64,000 nucleotides of DNA from Tumebacillus lacus (GCF_026410385.1 NZ_JAPMLT010000001.1:682001-746000); one strand, 5' to 3'; numbered from the stretch's first letter, positions 17,121 through 25,658 are shown. Notes: generated by a model not told the origin, from the letters alone. Made by a program: numbers and translations.

Positions 17121-17165
17121 CGAAAAAAATACCTCCATGACTGGTGCATGCTATTTTATGTACTT

Positions 17166-17195
17166 AATATACAATTTTGTATAAAAATGTGTCAA
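17166..17195 (-). promoter_or_regulatory. Strong promoter with palindromic operator candidate, FMN reductase
   Basis: Minus-strand TTGACA (17195-17190), 18-base spacer, TATATT (17171-17166). The spacer and -10 contain the perfect inverted repeat TATACAATTTTGTATA at 17168-17183, well placed for a repressor to block RNA polymerase. Confidence 0.7.
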
Positions 17196-17223
17196 GAAAT
17201 TTTTCCCGCTTTTCCGCTCTCTG

Positions 17224-17233
17224 GGGCATACTA
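17224..17233 (+). promoter_or_regulatory. Forespore-type -10 box candidate before small lipoprotein
   Basis: GGGCATACTA lies 33 bases before the ATG and resembles the sigma-F/sigma-G -10 consensus. Near-identical boxes precede two YhcN lipoprotein genes (43247 and 50507). No clear -35 is seen. Confidence 0.4.
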
Positions 17234-17265
17234 CGCAAGATGTTGCCAGGAGGGGAGGTGATCCC

Positions 17266-17430
17266 ATGTCGGGACGATGGAAAAAGGCGGTGTGGATCGC
17301 GCTGGTCTCTTCAATGTTGCTCGCCGGTTGTGCGAACGACGAACAGCGCAACCCGAACGACACCAACTCCGGCGGCGGTGCTCGTGGCAGCGGCGGCACC
17401 GGCGGGATGGGAGGCGGAACCGGCTCCTGA
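17266..17430 (+). CDS. Small glycine-rich lipoprotein
   Basis: 54 residues. A basic N-terminus and hydrophobic stretch end in the lipobox LLAGC with Cys22, giving a mature lipoprotein of about 33 residues rich in Asn, Gly and Ser. The ATG at 17266 is behind a strong GGAGGGGAGGTGA. No homologous domain recognised. A sporulation-type -10 box lies upstream, and this box is shared with two sporulation lipoproteins in the window, so a spore-envelope role is my guess. Too short for most gene callers. Confidence 0.7.
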   Translation: MSGRWKKAVWIALVSSMLLAGCANDEQRNPNDTNSGGGARGSGGTGGMGGGTGS

Positions 17431-17519
17431 GCCGCTTTTTGCAGGAATCTTTCTTCACGGCGCGAAGTAAAGTCGTATTCATCCCATGCGACGCGCCGAG
17501 AAGGAGGGTTCCCGCTCAA

Positions 17520-18047
17520 ATGTTCAAAACAATCCAAACACGTTGGTTGCGCGAAACGGTCAATTGGGTGTGCATCATCACCGTCGCCGTCCTGCTCAAC
17601 CTCGTGCTGCGCGAACACGTCTTTGCGATCACCAAAATCGAAGGCTCCTCGATGTTGCCGACCTTGGAAGACCACCAGCGGGTCTACCTGAACCGTCTCG
17701 CCTACACCGTCGGCGACCCGGAGCGCGGCGACATCGTCGTCTTCCCCGCGCCGCACGACTCCAAAGACTACATCAAGCGCGTGATCGGCCTGCCTGGCGA
17801 CAGCGTCGAGATCAAAGAAGGTCGGCTCTACGTAAACGGCGAGCATCAGCCGGAGACCTACATCGACACCGTCCCGGAAGATTTTCCCGCGGTCACCGTC
17901 GCACCCGACCACCTGTTTGTCATGGGCGACAACCGCCACCCGATGGGGTCGCTGGACAGCCGCGACACCCGCGTCGGCCAAGTCGCCATCGATCAACTCA
18001 AAGGCCGCGTCGATCTGGTGCTCTTCCCGATGCCGCGCATCTTATAG
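17520..18047 (+). CDS. lepB: Signal peptidase I
   Basis: 175 residues, typical of Gram-positive SipS-type enzymes. One N-terminal membrane segment (about residues 15-32) is followed by the catalytic Ser44 in GSSMLPT and catalytic Lys86 in DYIKRVIGLPGD; the later GDNR and SLDSRD boxes (FVMGDNRHPMGSLDSRD) are also present. It cleaves signal peptides of secreted proteins on the outer face of the membrane. ATG 17520 lies 9 bases after AAGGAGGG. Terminator follows. Confidence 0.95.
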   Translation: MFKTIQTRWLRETVNWVCIITVAVLLNLVLREHVFAITKIEGSSMLPTLEDHQRVYLNRLAYTVGDPERGDIVVFPAPHDSKDYIKRVIGLPGDSVEIKEGRLYVNGEHQPETYIDTVPEDFPAVTVAPDHLFVMGDNRHPMGSLDSRDTRVGQVAIDQLKGRVDLVLFPMPRIL

Positions 18048-18052
18048 AAAAG

Positions 18053-18084
18053 AAAAAACCTACGGATACGTCCGCAGGTTTTTT
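18053..18084. terminator. Bidirectional terminator between lepB and HTH-TPR gene
   Basis: AAAAAACCT plus CGGA pairs with TCCG plus AGGTTTTTT around TACG. The last codons of the minus-strand HTH-TPR gene (stop at 18060-18062) lie inside the stem. Confidence 0.85.
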
Positions 18085-19382
18085 GTCGTGATCAAGCGGC
18101 TGCCGAGCAGCCCGTTGACTTTTGTCTGCCAATCATGAGCGGTCTGAAAATCCCCCGCTCCCTTGCAGATCCGGGCGAGCAGGAGACACGCCCCTTGCCA
18201 CTCCTGCTCCCACCCTGCCCTTTCGAGCAGCCGCACCGCTCGCTCCGCTGCCGCCCGTGCGCCTTTCGCGTCGCCCGCCTGCCACATAGCATCGGCGAGC
18301 GCGCGATACAGCACGCCGCAGTGACGATCTTCCGGCGGCAACTGACAGATCGCCTCCTGCAAGGTACGCAGGGCAGCACCCGGTTCGCCGACGCTCTGCA
18401 CATGTTGCGCGTGCAAGACGAGCACCTGCCCGATCAACTCCGAAAGGCCGAGCGTCAACGACTGGCGTAAACAGTCGGCAAACTCCCGCTCCGCCTCGTC
18501 CCACCGCCCCATTCGGCCCATCAGCCGTGCCTGCCACGCCCGCATCTCGACGGCCGCCCGCCTGTCGCGTCCTTGCTCATACATCGTTCGCGCCGCATCA
18601 AGATGCTCGGCCGCCTCCGACCATCGACCCAGCCCTTCCAGCGTTTGCCCGAGCCCGGCATGAGCAGATGCCCGCAGTCTCCACAGCCCCCGGCTGCCCC
18701 GCAGCGCGTCGACCGCCTTTTGAAACGCCCGCAGTGCCGCATCCGGCCGTCCCGACTGCTGCTCCGCCCGTGCCAGGCCGAGCTGCGCCGACACGATCAG
18801 CTCCCTGTCTGCCGCGAAATGGAAGGACAGATCTTCCCGCACGCTCTCCCACTCGCGCAACGCCAGCCGCCACTCTTGCAAGGCCACCTCCGTCTCGCCA
18901 AGCAGCGCGGCCACCTCGCCAAGCCGGCAACGCCACCGCAACACGTCCCGCGCCTCGCCTTCCCGAACGGCCAGACGCAACGCCTTCTCATACCAAGTCC
19001 TCGCCTCGAACAGCCGTCCGAGCCCGTACAGACAGTCTGCCGCCTGCCCGGTCAACTCACGCAGCGACCAACCCGGATGCGGATCGTCGAGACAGGTGAA
19101 CAGCAGCGGCAACGCCGCCTCCCGATGCCCGAGCGCGAGCAACGACTGCGCTTGTTTGTAACAGGCCGCCCGCTCCTGATCGACCGACTGCGCAGGAAAC
19201 AGTTCCTCCTCCGCCACGCCGAGCCGCTCCGCCAGCATCACCAGCAGCTCGCGGGACGGCTGCACCCGGTCCGACTCGATCTGCGAGATCATGCTCTTCG
19301 AGACCAGCCCCGCCGCCAGCTCGCTCTGGGACATGACAGCGCGCCGACGCAAAGACCTGATCCGCGCTCCCAAAGTAGTCAC
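18060..19382 (-). CDS. HTH-XRE regulator with TPR repeats (RRNPP-like, no adjacent peptide)
   Basis: 440 residues. An XRE helix-turn-helix (about residues 5-60: LGARIRSLRRR, then SQSELAAGLVSKSMISQIES) is followed by eight or nine tetratricopeptide-like helical pairs to the C-terminus. This is the layout of peptide-responsive RRNPP regulators, but no small secreted peptide gene lies directly downstream; the next gene is the convergent lepB. It may act with a peptide encoded elsewhere or be a general TPR regulator. Start: GTG at 19382 behind GGGAGG, since the long upstream in-frame stretch has no similarity and overlaps the divergent gene's promoter region. Confidence 0.8.
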   Translation of the reverse strand: MTTLGARIRSLRRRAVMSQSELAAGLVSKSMISQIESDRVQPSRELLVMLAERLGVAEEELFPAQSVDQERAACYKQAQSLLALGHREAALPLLFTCLDDPHPGWSLRELTGQAADCLYGLGRLFEARTWYEKALRLAVREGEARDVLRWRCRLGEVAALLGETEVALQEWRLALREWESVREDLSFHFAADRELIVSAQLGLARAEQQSGRPDAALRAFQKAVDALRGSRGLWRLRASAHAGLGQTLEGLGRWSEAAEHLDAARTMYEQGRDRRAAVEMRAWQARLMGRMGRWDEAEREFADCLRQSLTLGLSELIGQVLVLHAQHVQSVGEPGAALRTLQEAICQLPPEDRHCGVLYRALADAMWQAGDAKGARAAAERAVRLLERAGWEQEWQGACLLLARICKGAGDFQTAHDWQTKVNGLLGSRLITTKNLRTYP

Positions 19383-19446
19383 GACTGGTAAACCTCCCTT
19401 ATTCTTGATACACTGGTCAGGAACCTGGAAGAAGGAGCCTGCCGAT

Positions 19447-19689
19447 ATGGGAATCGTGATCGTCGAAGTCTGTGACGTCAACCCGGCCTCCGGGCTCGAC
19501 CTCGAACAACTCGAAACGGAGTATGCCGGGGTGAGCGTGATCCGGACGCCGTGCCTGAGCAATTGCACGCAATGCGCCGCCGTCCCCTACGCCTACGTCA
19601 ACGGCGAACTTCTCACCGCCGCTGACAAAGACGCCCTGTGGAACGACCTCAAGCGCGAAATTGAAAAAGAACTGGAAGCTTGGCAATAA
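19447..19689 (+). CDS. DUF1450 (YuzB-like) protein
   Basis: 80 residues matching DUF1450/UPF0349 for its whole length, with Cys near the start (VEVCDVN) and a CLSNCTQCAAVPYAYVNGEL core. ATG 19447 behind AAGGAG. Function unknown; the Cys arrangement suggests metal or redox chemistry. Divergent from the HTH-TPR gene with only 64 bases between the starts. The paralogue at 14573-14986 carries an extra Pro/Ala tail. Confidence 0.8.
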   Translation: MGIVIVEVCDVNPASGLDLEQLETEYAGVSVIRTPCLSNCTQCAAVPYAYVNGELLTAADKDALWNDLKREIEKELEAWQ

Positions 19690-19695
19690 CCAGTG

Positions 19696-19738
19696 AAAAA
19701 GAAAGGGCCTTGCCGCCATCACACCGGCAAGGCCCTTC
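19696..19738. terminator. Bidirectional terminator after DUF1450 gene
   Basis: 13-base perfect arms AAGGGCCTTGCCG / CGGCAAGGCCCTT with a 9-base loop; T-rich on the minus-strand side. Confidence 0.88.
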
Positions 19739-19780
19739 TGTTGTCGACCGTTCTGCAGAAATCGGCATCCACGCCGACCG

Positions 19781-20608
19781 TTACGCCAGCGCGGCCGCTT
19801 CCTCCGACGCTTCCGTCAGCACCGCTTCGATCTTGTATCCGCTGTGCTTCTTCATGTTCAGCACGCCGCAGTCGAGGATCAGATACTGACCTTTGATCCC
19901 GAGCAGCTTGCCGGAGATCGTCGTCTCTTTGTCGAACGACAGCGACTTGATCTTCTCCAGCGTCTCCAAGATCGGGTAGGTAAACTCATACAGCTCGTCC
20001 ACGTCAAACAGATACTGCTGGAACTCCTGCGGCACGATCTCCTTCACCTTCTCGCGCACCTCGAACAGATCCGCCTCTTCGGTGACGCCCTTGAGCATTT
20101 TCCGCCAGTCGGTCTTGTCGGCGATGTGCTCGGCGATCGCCATCTCCAGCTCACCCGCGAGCTTGCGGGTCGGCGTCTCGGCGATCGGGATCGCGCAGAT
20201 CGCGCCTTGATCGACCCAACGGGTCAACTCGCGATTTTTCCGGGTCAGGCCGACCTTCACATTGGACGACAACGCCAGATAGACATAATGCGGAATCATG
20301 CAGTGCGTCTGTGCAAACTCGTCGTCGCGGCACGTCCCCAGATGATGGTGGCACTCGTGCGGCTTCATGATGCACAGATCGGTCTCCGCCAACGTCGTCA
20401 CGCACGGATAGCAGTAGCCGCCGCCGTACAGCTTTTTCACTTTGCGGCCGCACGTGCCGCACGCCTTTTCATCGAGAAACGTCAGCTGCACCTGCCCGCC
20501 GATAAACGGATTGAGCGACACCCGTTCCTCGCCCATTTCCAAAAAATATTGAACCGGGAGTTCCGGCTTATGCGTCAATTCACTCAAAAACCCTGTCAAA
20601 GTGGTCAT
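19781..20608 (-). CDS. DUF2797 domain protein
   Basis: 275 residues. Cys clusters CGTCGRKVKK ... YCYPC in the N-terminal third look like a zinc site, followed by HECHHHLGTCRDDEFAQTHC and a stretch with VYLALSSNVKVGLTR, which fits DUF2797 proteins of bacteria and archaea. Function unknown. Start ATG 20608 behind GAGAGGAAG; the longer in-frame version to 20665 has no ribosome binding site. The next gene upstream is an acetyltransferase on the same strand, 75 bases away. Confidence 0.75.
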   Translation of the reverse strand: MTTLTGFLSELTHKPELPVQYFLEMGEERVSLNPFIGGQVQLTFLDEKACGTCGRKVKKLYGGGYCYPCVTTLAETDLCIMKPHECHHHLGTCRDDEFAQTHCMIPHYVYLALSSNVKVGLTRKNRELTRWVDQGAICAIPIAETPTRKLAGELEMAIAEHIADKTDWRKMLKGVTEEADLFEVREKVKEIVPQEFQQYLFDVDELYEFTYPILETLEKIKSLSFDKETTISGKLLGIKGQYLILDCGVLNMKKHSGYKIEAVLTEASEEAAALA

Positions 20609-20683
20609 GCGGCAACTTCCTCTCTCTCCCACGACTCTTATCTGAGAATCAATCAAATCTATCAACCTGTACCGTCTAGTGTA

Positions 20684-21643
20684 TCAAAGATTCGGCCTCG
20701 TTGCCACGTACAAAGAAAACCGTTCCGTCGGCACAAATCCGACCCGTTCATAGATGCGGCGCGCAGGCTCGTTCGGATCTGACACCGTCAACGCCACCTT
20801 TTCTTGCGACCCGCGCCGCTCGCGCACGCGTTTCAAGCCTTCGCGCACGATCTCCTCGCCATAGCCTTGCCCCCGCGCTTCCGGGAGCACCGCCGTGTAG
20901 AGCAGCATCGTCTGTCCGGCGTATCGTCCGGCTGTCAGATGCTGAAACAGGGCAAACCCGACATCCCTCCCGTCCCGGTCGGTCGCCAGCACCCACACCC
21001 CCGGATCAAGCACGCCAAACCGGTCGCGGAACAGATGAAAACTCTGCTCCGGGTGCCGCGCATCCCAATCCATCGCCGGATCGAGCGACCCCTCAAACGA
21101 GCGGCAAAACGCGCGCAGAAACCGTTCATGCACATCCTCGTTGTATGTAACAAACGTCAGCCTGTCTGTCGTCGACGCGACCGACTCCTTAAGATCGATC
21201 ACCATATCGGTGCGCGTCACCTGCCGATCAAACCCGCGGCGCAACAGATGTTCCCCAAGCAGCCCTTTTGGCGACGGATAATCCACATAGATCGCCCGAT
21301 TGACCACCGGCGACAGATGCGGCCAGAAATCACGCAAAAAAGCGTCCCGCACCGACTCCTGCGAGACCTCTTGCACCAGCGGATCGATCTCGGGCCGGGT
21401 CAGATGCACATCCCGATCAAACTCCCCGTATCGCCACACCCCGATCATCCGCGCCCCGAGCATCGCCACCAGTGACTCCGACTCGATCGTCTCCACCAGA
21501 TCCTGCCGGTTAAACCGCGCCAGATCCCGCTCCATCTGCACCTCAAGCTCCGCCCCGCGCAGTCCCCTCGCAGCCAGCACGACACGCGTCATGCCGAGGA
21601 TATCACCCGGTCGCACGTTGCGGATTTGGATGTCTCGTTCCAT
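20684..21643 (-). CDS. GNAT-family N-acetyltransferase, two-domain
   Basis: 319 residues. The C-terminal half is a clear GNAT domain with the acetyl-CoA loop LPEARGQGYGEEIVREGL and the NEPARRIYERVGF segment. The N-terminal half looks like a degenerate second GNAT-like domain. Acceptor substrate unknown. ATG 21643. A single-gene unit or co-transcribed with the DUF2797 gene downstream. Confidence 0.82.
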   Translation of the reverse strand: MERDIQIRNVRPGDILGMTRVVLAARGLRGAELEVQMERDLARFNRQDLVETIESESLVAMLGARMIGVWRYGEFDRDVHLTRPEIDPLVQEVSQESVRDAFLRDFWPHLSPVVNRAIYVDYPSPKGLLGEHLLRRGFDRQVTRTDMVIDLKESVASTTDRLTFVTYNEDVHERFLRAFCRSFEGSLDPAMDWDARHPEQSFHLFRDRFGVLDPGVWVLATDRDGRDVGFALFQHLTAGRYAGQTMLLYTAVLPEARGQGYGEEIVREGLKRVRERRGSQEKVALTVSDPNEPARRIYERVGFVPTERFSLYVATRPNL

Positions 21644-21700
21644 CGATTACTCCCCTGCTTTCCGTTTAACTCCAGTATCATTTCTACTATACAGGAAAAT

Positions 21701-22294
21701 TCACTTTAGTTTCATCCCCACATACATCCCGGCCAAGAAAATCGTCGAGATCAAAATAAAATGCACCGCGATCCATACGGGTCTTCCGTATTGAAACAGA
21801 TCGGCCGCGATCGGTTTTCTCGCTTCAATCGGCACGATCTTTCCCCCGACCCATTCAAAGAACAGGAGATAGAGCCACCACCACGTATAGGAATCCCATG
21901 TGTCCCAGTATTTTGAATACATCAAGATATCAGTCTTGTTCGACAGCAGGATTTCAAAAGAGATGCCCAGATGAACGACGGCCCAGTAGAACGGCACTTT
22001 CCATTTCCAATCCGTCGGGCTGTAGCGAACGCTTAGCAAGACCAAACTGGGAAAAGAGAAGATCACCGCCAACACATGAAAGATCGGAAATTGCGGTCGA
22101 ATTGCATTCGGAAACAGATAGAAACCGAAATACACAAAAACCCCGCACAGAAACATCGCCACCAGACTGGCCAATCCAAAGAGCATCCCATAGCGTCGCC
22201 AAGAAGTTCTCATGATCCATAAACTGACGATGACAGCCGTGAGAATACTGCCGATTACGATGGCCGTCTCCAGATTCCACCCAAATATCGTCAT
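21701..22294 (-). CDS. CBO0543-like integral membrane protein
   Basis: 197 residues with about six membrane segments. The Trp/Tyr-rich stretch SYTWWWLYLLFFEWVGGKI resembles the CBO0543 family of Firmicutes membrane proteins, which have no known function. ATG 22294. Faces the alkA gene divergently with about 125 bases between. Confidence 0.6.
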   Translation of the reverse strand: MTIFGWNLETAIVIGSILTAVIVSLWIMRTSWRRYGMLFGLASLVAMFLCGVFVYFGFYLFPNAIRPQFPIFHVLAVIFSFPSLVLLSVRYSPTDWKWKVPFYWAVVHLGISFEILLSNKTDILMYSKYWDTWDSYTWWWLYLLFFEWVGGKIVPIEARKPIAADLFQYGRPVWIAVHFILISTIFLAGMYVGMKLK

Positions 22295-22419
22295 CCTGTG
22301 CTCACCTCTGTATGAATGTCGTGCCTCTCATTCAGAATGGTCATGATACAGGTGATTTAGGCAAGGTGGAAGAATTATCTATAGACAATCCCTGCACCGC
22401 AGAAACGGAGGCTCCCCCC

Positions 22420-23394
22420 ATGATATACACCTATACCCTGACCCCGGCCGCGCCTTACCGATTCCGCTACTTCAAAGAGCGCGTCGAGACCTCGTCCAAC
22501 TCCTATCTCTACAGGATCAGCGACGATCAGATCGCCCGCGCGCACATCCTCGGCGACGACACCGTGCTCGTCCGCGTGCGTGCCGAGCAGCCGGACAGCC
22601 CGGATGCGGCTCCCTTGCTCCATCTCACAGTCGAAGGTGCGCCCGCGCAGGACGTCGCCGACCGCGCCGCAGCCGTTTGGCGGCACATGCTCTCCGCCGA
22701 CCGCGACCTCGCCCCCTTTTACAACGCCGTCGCCCACGACGACATCCTGCGCGGCTTGACCGAGCGCTACAAGGGCATGCATCTCCTGCTCGACAGCGAC
22801 CCGTTTGAAGCGATGATCCTCGCCATCATCGGTCAACAGGTCAATTTGAGCTTTGCCGAGTCCCTGAAAAAAAGCCTCGTCGAGCTCTGCGGCCGTCACA
22901 TCACAGTCGGCGGCGAGACGTTTGTGGCATTCCCCGGTCCCGAGGAGATCGCCCGTCTCACCGCCGACGACCTGCGCGCGCACAAATACAGCCAGCGCAA
23001 AGCGGAGTACGTCGTCGACTTCGCTCGCGGGGTGGCAGAAGGCAGCGTCGACCTCGTCGCCCTCGATGCGATGAGCAACGAGGAAGCGATCCAATACCTC
23101 GTGAAACTGCGCGGTGTCGGCCGCTGGAGTGCAGAGTGCGTCCTGATGAACGGTCTCGGCCGACCCGACCTGCTGCCGGCTGCCGACATCGGCCTTCGCA
23201 ACGCGATCCGCCATTTCTACGGCTGGGAGCATCAGCCGACCGAGCAGGAAGTGCGCGACTTTGCCGCCGACTGGAAAGGCTGCGAATCGTACGCCACCTA
23301 CTACCTCTGGACCGCCCTCGGCGCAGAAAAAGCGATCGCAGCCGCCCGGAAAAAACGAAAATCGACCCCCACAGGCAAGTCTTTCCACTCGTAG
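22420..23394 (+). CDS. alkA: DNA-3-methyladenine glycosylase II (AlkA-like)
   Basis: 324 residues. An N-terminal ~100-residue domain of the AlkA/OGG1 type precedes a helix-hairpin-helix GPD domain: LRGVGRWSAECVLMNGLGR with the catalytic Asp in PAADIGL. It removes alkylated bases (3-methyladenine, 7-methylguanine) in base excision repair. Start ATG 22420 is 9 bases after GGAGG; an upstream in-frame extension has no similarity. Confidence 0.9.
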   Translation: MIYTYTLTPAAPYRFRYFKERVETSSNSYLYRISDDQIARAHILGDDTVLVRVRAEQPDSPDAAPLLHLTVEGAPAQDVADRAAAVWRHMLSADRDLAPFYNAVAHDDILRGLTERYKGMHLLLDSDPFEAMILAIIGQQVNLSFAESLKKSLVELCGRHITVGGETFVAFPGPEEIARLTADDLRAHKYSQRKAEYVVDFARGVAEGSVDLVALDAMSNEEAIQYLVKLRGVGRWSAECVLMNGLGRPDLLPAADIGLRNAIRHFYGWEHQPTEQEVRDFAADWKGCESYATYYLWTALGAEKAIAAARKKRKSTPTGKSFHS

Positions 23395-23432
23395 AAATAT
23401 GACAGACACGAGTTTGAAGGAGGAATTGAAAA

Positions 23433-24674
23433 ATGAAGAAGACCGCTTCCATCCTGCTTGCCCTGACTCTCGCTGCGACCGGTGCCACCGGCGCGTACGC
23501 CCAAGGGGACGGCCCGTCGCGCACGATGCCTGCCTTGGACGAGATCGGCCACTTCAAATTTAACGGTCATTTCCACGACGTGACCAAAGGCGACTGGGCG
23601 ATCCGCTACATCACCGAGATGAACACCAAAGGCGTGATCAAAGGCGACGGCTACGGTCAGTTCCGCCCGAGTGCCAACGTCTCCCACGAAGAAGCGATCA
23701 CTATGACCGTCCGCCTGATGGGCCTTGAAGAAGAAGCGCGTGCCATCACCGACATCGACCTCGACCTGAACGACGAAGCAAAAGTCTCCGCCTGGGCCAA
23801 AGCCTACATCGCCCTCGCGCAGGAAAAAGGCTTCCTCGACACCGGCATCACCCTCGACCCGCAAGGTCATGCCGACCGCGAGTGGATCACCCGACTCGTC
23901 GTCCGCGCCATGGGCCTCGAAGCAGAAGCCAAGGCGCACATGACCGACAAACTCGACTTTAAAGACGCGAAAGAAATCGAAGCCGACTACGTCGGGTACA
24001 TAGCGGTCGCAGCGGAGCAAGGCATCATCAACGGCTACCTCGACCACACGTTCCAACCGAACAAGCCGGTCAAGCGCAACGAACTGGCCGCGATCCTCGC
24101 CCGTGCAGAAAACCGCTTTGAGTACGACCGCGACCGCCAGCGTCAATCGCAAGGTCAGCTCCACGGCACCCTGACCGCCGTCAGCGACACCTCCCTGACC
24201 TTCCGGACGCCGACCGGGGCGACGGCCACCTATAAACTGTCCGGCTCCTACTACGTCTTCCTCGGCGAAAAGATCGCCCAGCTCGCCGACCTGAAAACCG
24301 GCATGGGCGTGCGCGTTTTGCTCAACGCACAAGGCCAGATCGTCTTCATCCAAGCCCAGCCGCAAGCGCCGAAGCGCGAGGAGATCGCGACTCATGCGTT
24401 TGGCACCGTCACCGCCTACACCGCGCCCAAAGCGGACGCAGCCGGCATGATCACCATCGCCCAACCGGCGAAAAAGCACCCCACCGAAGACAAGGACAAA
24501 CAACCGCGCACGTTGACGCTATCCGTTGCAGCCGACGTAAAAATCCTGCACAATGGAGAAGTCGACGTCCTGAAACAGACGGTCACCGTCAACGACCGCG
24601 TCGAACTGCTCATCGTGAACAACACCGTCCTTGAGGTGGACGTTCTCCCGGCCCTGCTCAAACAGCCGGAGTAA
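23433..24674 (+). CDS. Secreted protein with three S-layer homology domains
   Basis: 413 residues. A Sec signal peptide with the AYA cleavage site near residue 23 is followed by three SLH repeats (about 50-95, 110-160 and 170-225: FHDVTKGDWA, VSAWAKAYIALA, EADYVGYIAVA), which bind pyruvylated wall polymer. The C-terminal ~190 residues contain two beta-rich blocks (LHGTLTAVSDTSLTF and AFGTVTAYTA) that look like small OB/Sm-like repeats of unknown function. ATG 23433 behind AAGGAGG. Surface-located, non-covalently wall-bound. Confidence 0.88.
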   Translation: MKKTASILLALTLAATGATGAYAQGDGPSRTMPALDEIGHFKFNGHFHDVTKGDWAIRYITEMNTKGVIKGDGYGQFRPSANVSHEEAITMTVRLMGLEEEARAITDIDLDLNDEAKVSAWAKAYIALAQEKGFLDTGITLDPQGHADREWITRLVVRAMGLEAEAKAHMTDKLDFKDAKEIEADYVGYIAVAAEQGIINGYLDHTFQPNKPVKRNELAAILARAENRFEYDRDRQRQSQGQLHGTLTAVSDTSLTFRTPTGATATYKLSGSYYVFLGEKIAQLADLKTGMGVRVLLNAQGQIVFIQAQPQAPKREEIATHAFGTVTAYTAPKADAAGMITIAQPAKKHPTEDKDKQPRTLTLSVAADVKILHNGEVDVLKQTVTVNDRVELLIVNNTVLEVDVLPALLKQPE

Positions 24675-24723
24675 GGAGGCACCGGAACCCAGGGCGGTCA
24701 GTCAGACAAAAGGAGTTTTCAGA

Positions 24724-25341
24724 ATGATCTCAATCGCCCTGCAACCATTCGACCCGGCCGACATCGACCGCATACTCGGCTGGATCGACACCCCGGAAGA
24801 ACTGATGCTGTGGAACGGCACACATTTTACCTTCCCGCTCACCGCCGACCAGTTGGAATCCCGTTATCAGCGTGCTGTCACGTCGACCGACATGCGGATG
24901 TTTAAAGTCGTCGACACCGCCACCGGCACACACATCGGCCATATCGAGTTGACCGACATCGATCTCGTCAATGAAAATGCCAAGATCTCCTGCGTCCTCC
25001 TCGGCGACCGCGCCTATCGGGGCAAGGGGCTCGGCAGCCAAATGATCGATCTCCTGCTCGACTGCGGCTTTGGCGAATTGAACCTGCACCGCATCACCTT
25101 GTTCGTCTTCGATACCAACACAGCGGCCATCCGTGCTTACGAGCGAAGCGGCTTCGTCACAGAAGGCCGCATCCGCGAAGTCCGCAAACTGGGCGACACC
25201 TACTGGAGCCTGTACCAAATGGCATCCTGCAGCGTGAATGGCAACAAAAAAAACCTCTTCGTTAACGAAGAGGTTTTTTCATGTCCACCGGCTGCTGGCT
25301 ATCGCAGATCGAATCCGCTCTGTCCGAACGGCTTCGGCTGA
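24724..25341 (+). CDS. GNAT-family N-acetyltransferase with abnormal C-terminus
   Basis: 205 residues. Residues 1-170 are a RimJ/RimL-type GNAT domain, with RGKGLGSQMIDLLL binding acetyl-CoA and NLHRITLFVFDTNTAAIRAYERSGF typical of the group (cited here as short blocks). After YWSLYQMAS the frame stays open through a strong terminator hairpin (25246-25279) and ends only at 25341, inside the convergent gene. A TGA in the +1 frame at 25235-25237, just before the hairpin, looks like the ancestral stop, so a one-base indel near the end is likely. ATG 24724 behind AAAGGAG. Confidence 0.8.
   Translation: MISIALQPFDPADIDRILGWIDTPEELMLWNGTHFTFPLTADQLESRYQRAVTSTDMRMFKVVDTATGTHIGHIELTDIDLVNENAKISCVLLGDRAYRGKGLGSQMIDLLLDCGFGELNLHRITLFVFDTNTAAIRAYERSGFVTEGRIREVRKLGDTYWSLYQMASCSVNGNKKNLFVNEEVFSCPPAAGYRRSNPLCPNGFG
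25246..25279. terminator. Terminator lying inside the GNAT open frame
   Basis: Perfect palindrome CCTCTTCGTTAACGAAGAGG (25254-25273) flanked by A8 and T6. It would end transcripts before the GNAT stop codon at 25341, and serves the convergent gene too. Confidence 0.88.
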
Positions 25342-25658
25342 GCCTGGATGCCGTCAAACAGCAGCATCCAGCCTGCTTCCACGCGGTACATGCGCATCTC
25401 GACTTTGTCATCCATCATCAGCAGATGGAACAGGCTCATATCCGACTTGAAATACGGCGACAGATGCTCATCGTGCAATTTCAGGTTGAGCACCCGATGC
25501 TTGTCCTGCTGGGGGATCGTCATCCCGTCTGTCAACACAAAGTCAGCCACCGTCAACTCCGGCAAAAACGGAGCTTTCGTATGCGACTTCAAATGCTCAT
25601 ACAGATTTCGAACCGCCTTCGCTTTCCGACTTGCCTCCAAGATATATGCGTAATACAT
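25299..25658 (-). CDS. Hypothetical protein
   Basis: 119 residues, not recognised. It is soluble with mixed charge and a Met-rich centre (SLFHLLMMDDKVEMRMYRVE). ATG 25658 behind AAAGGAG. Its last 43 bases overlap the end of the convergent GNAT gene, and it shares the terminator at 25246-25279. Confidence 0.65.
   Translation of the reverse strand: MYYAYILEASRKAKAVRNLYEHLKSHTKAPFLPELTVADFVLTDGMTIPQQDKHRVLNLKLHDEHLSPYFKSDMSLFHLLMMDDKVEMRMYRVEAGWMLLFDGIQAQPKPFGQSGFDLR

Noticed and set aside
17266-17430. Small lipoprotein as the peptide partner of the HTH-TPR protein at 18060
   Set aside because: It carries a lipobox and a Gly-rich mature part, lies on the other side of lepB and is transcribed in the opposite direction.
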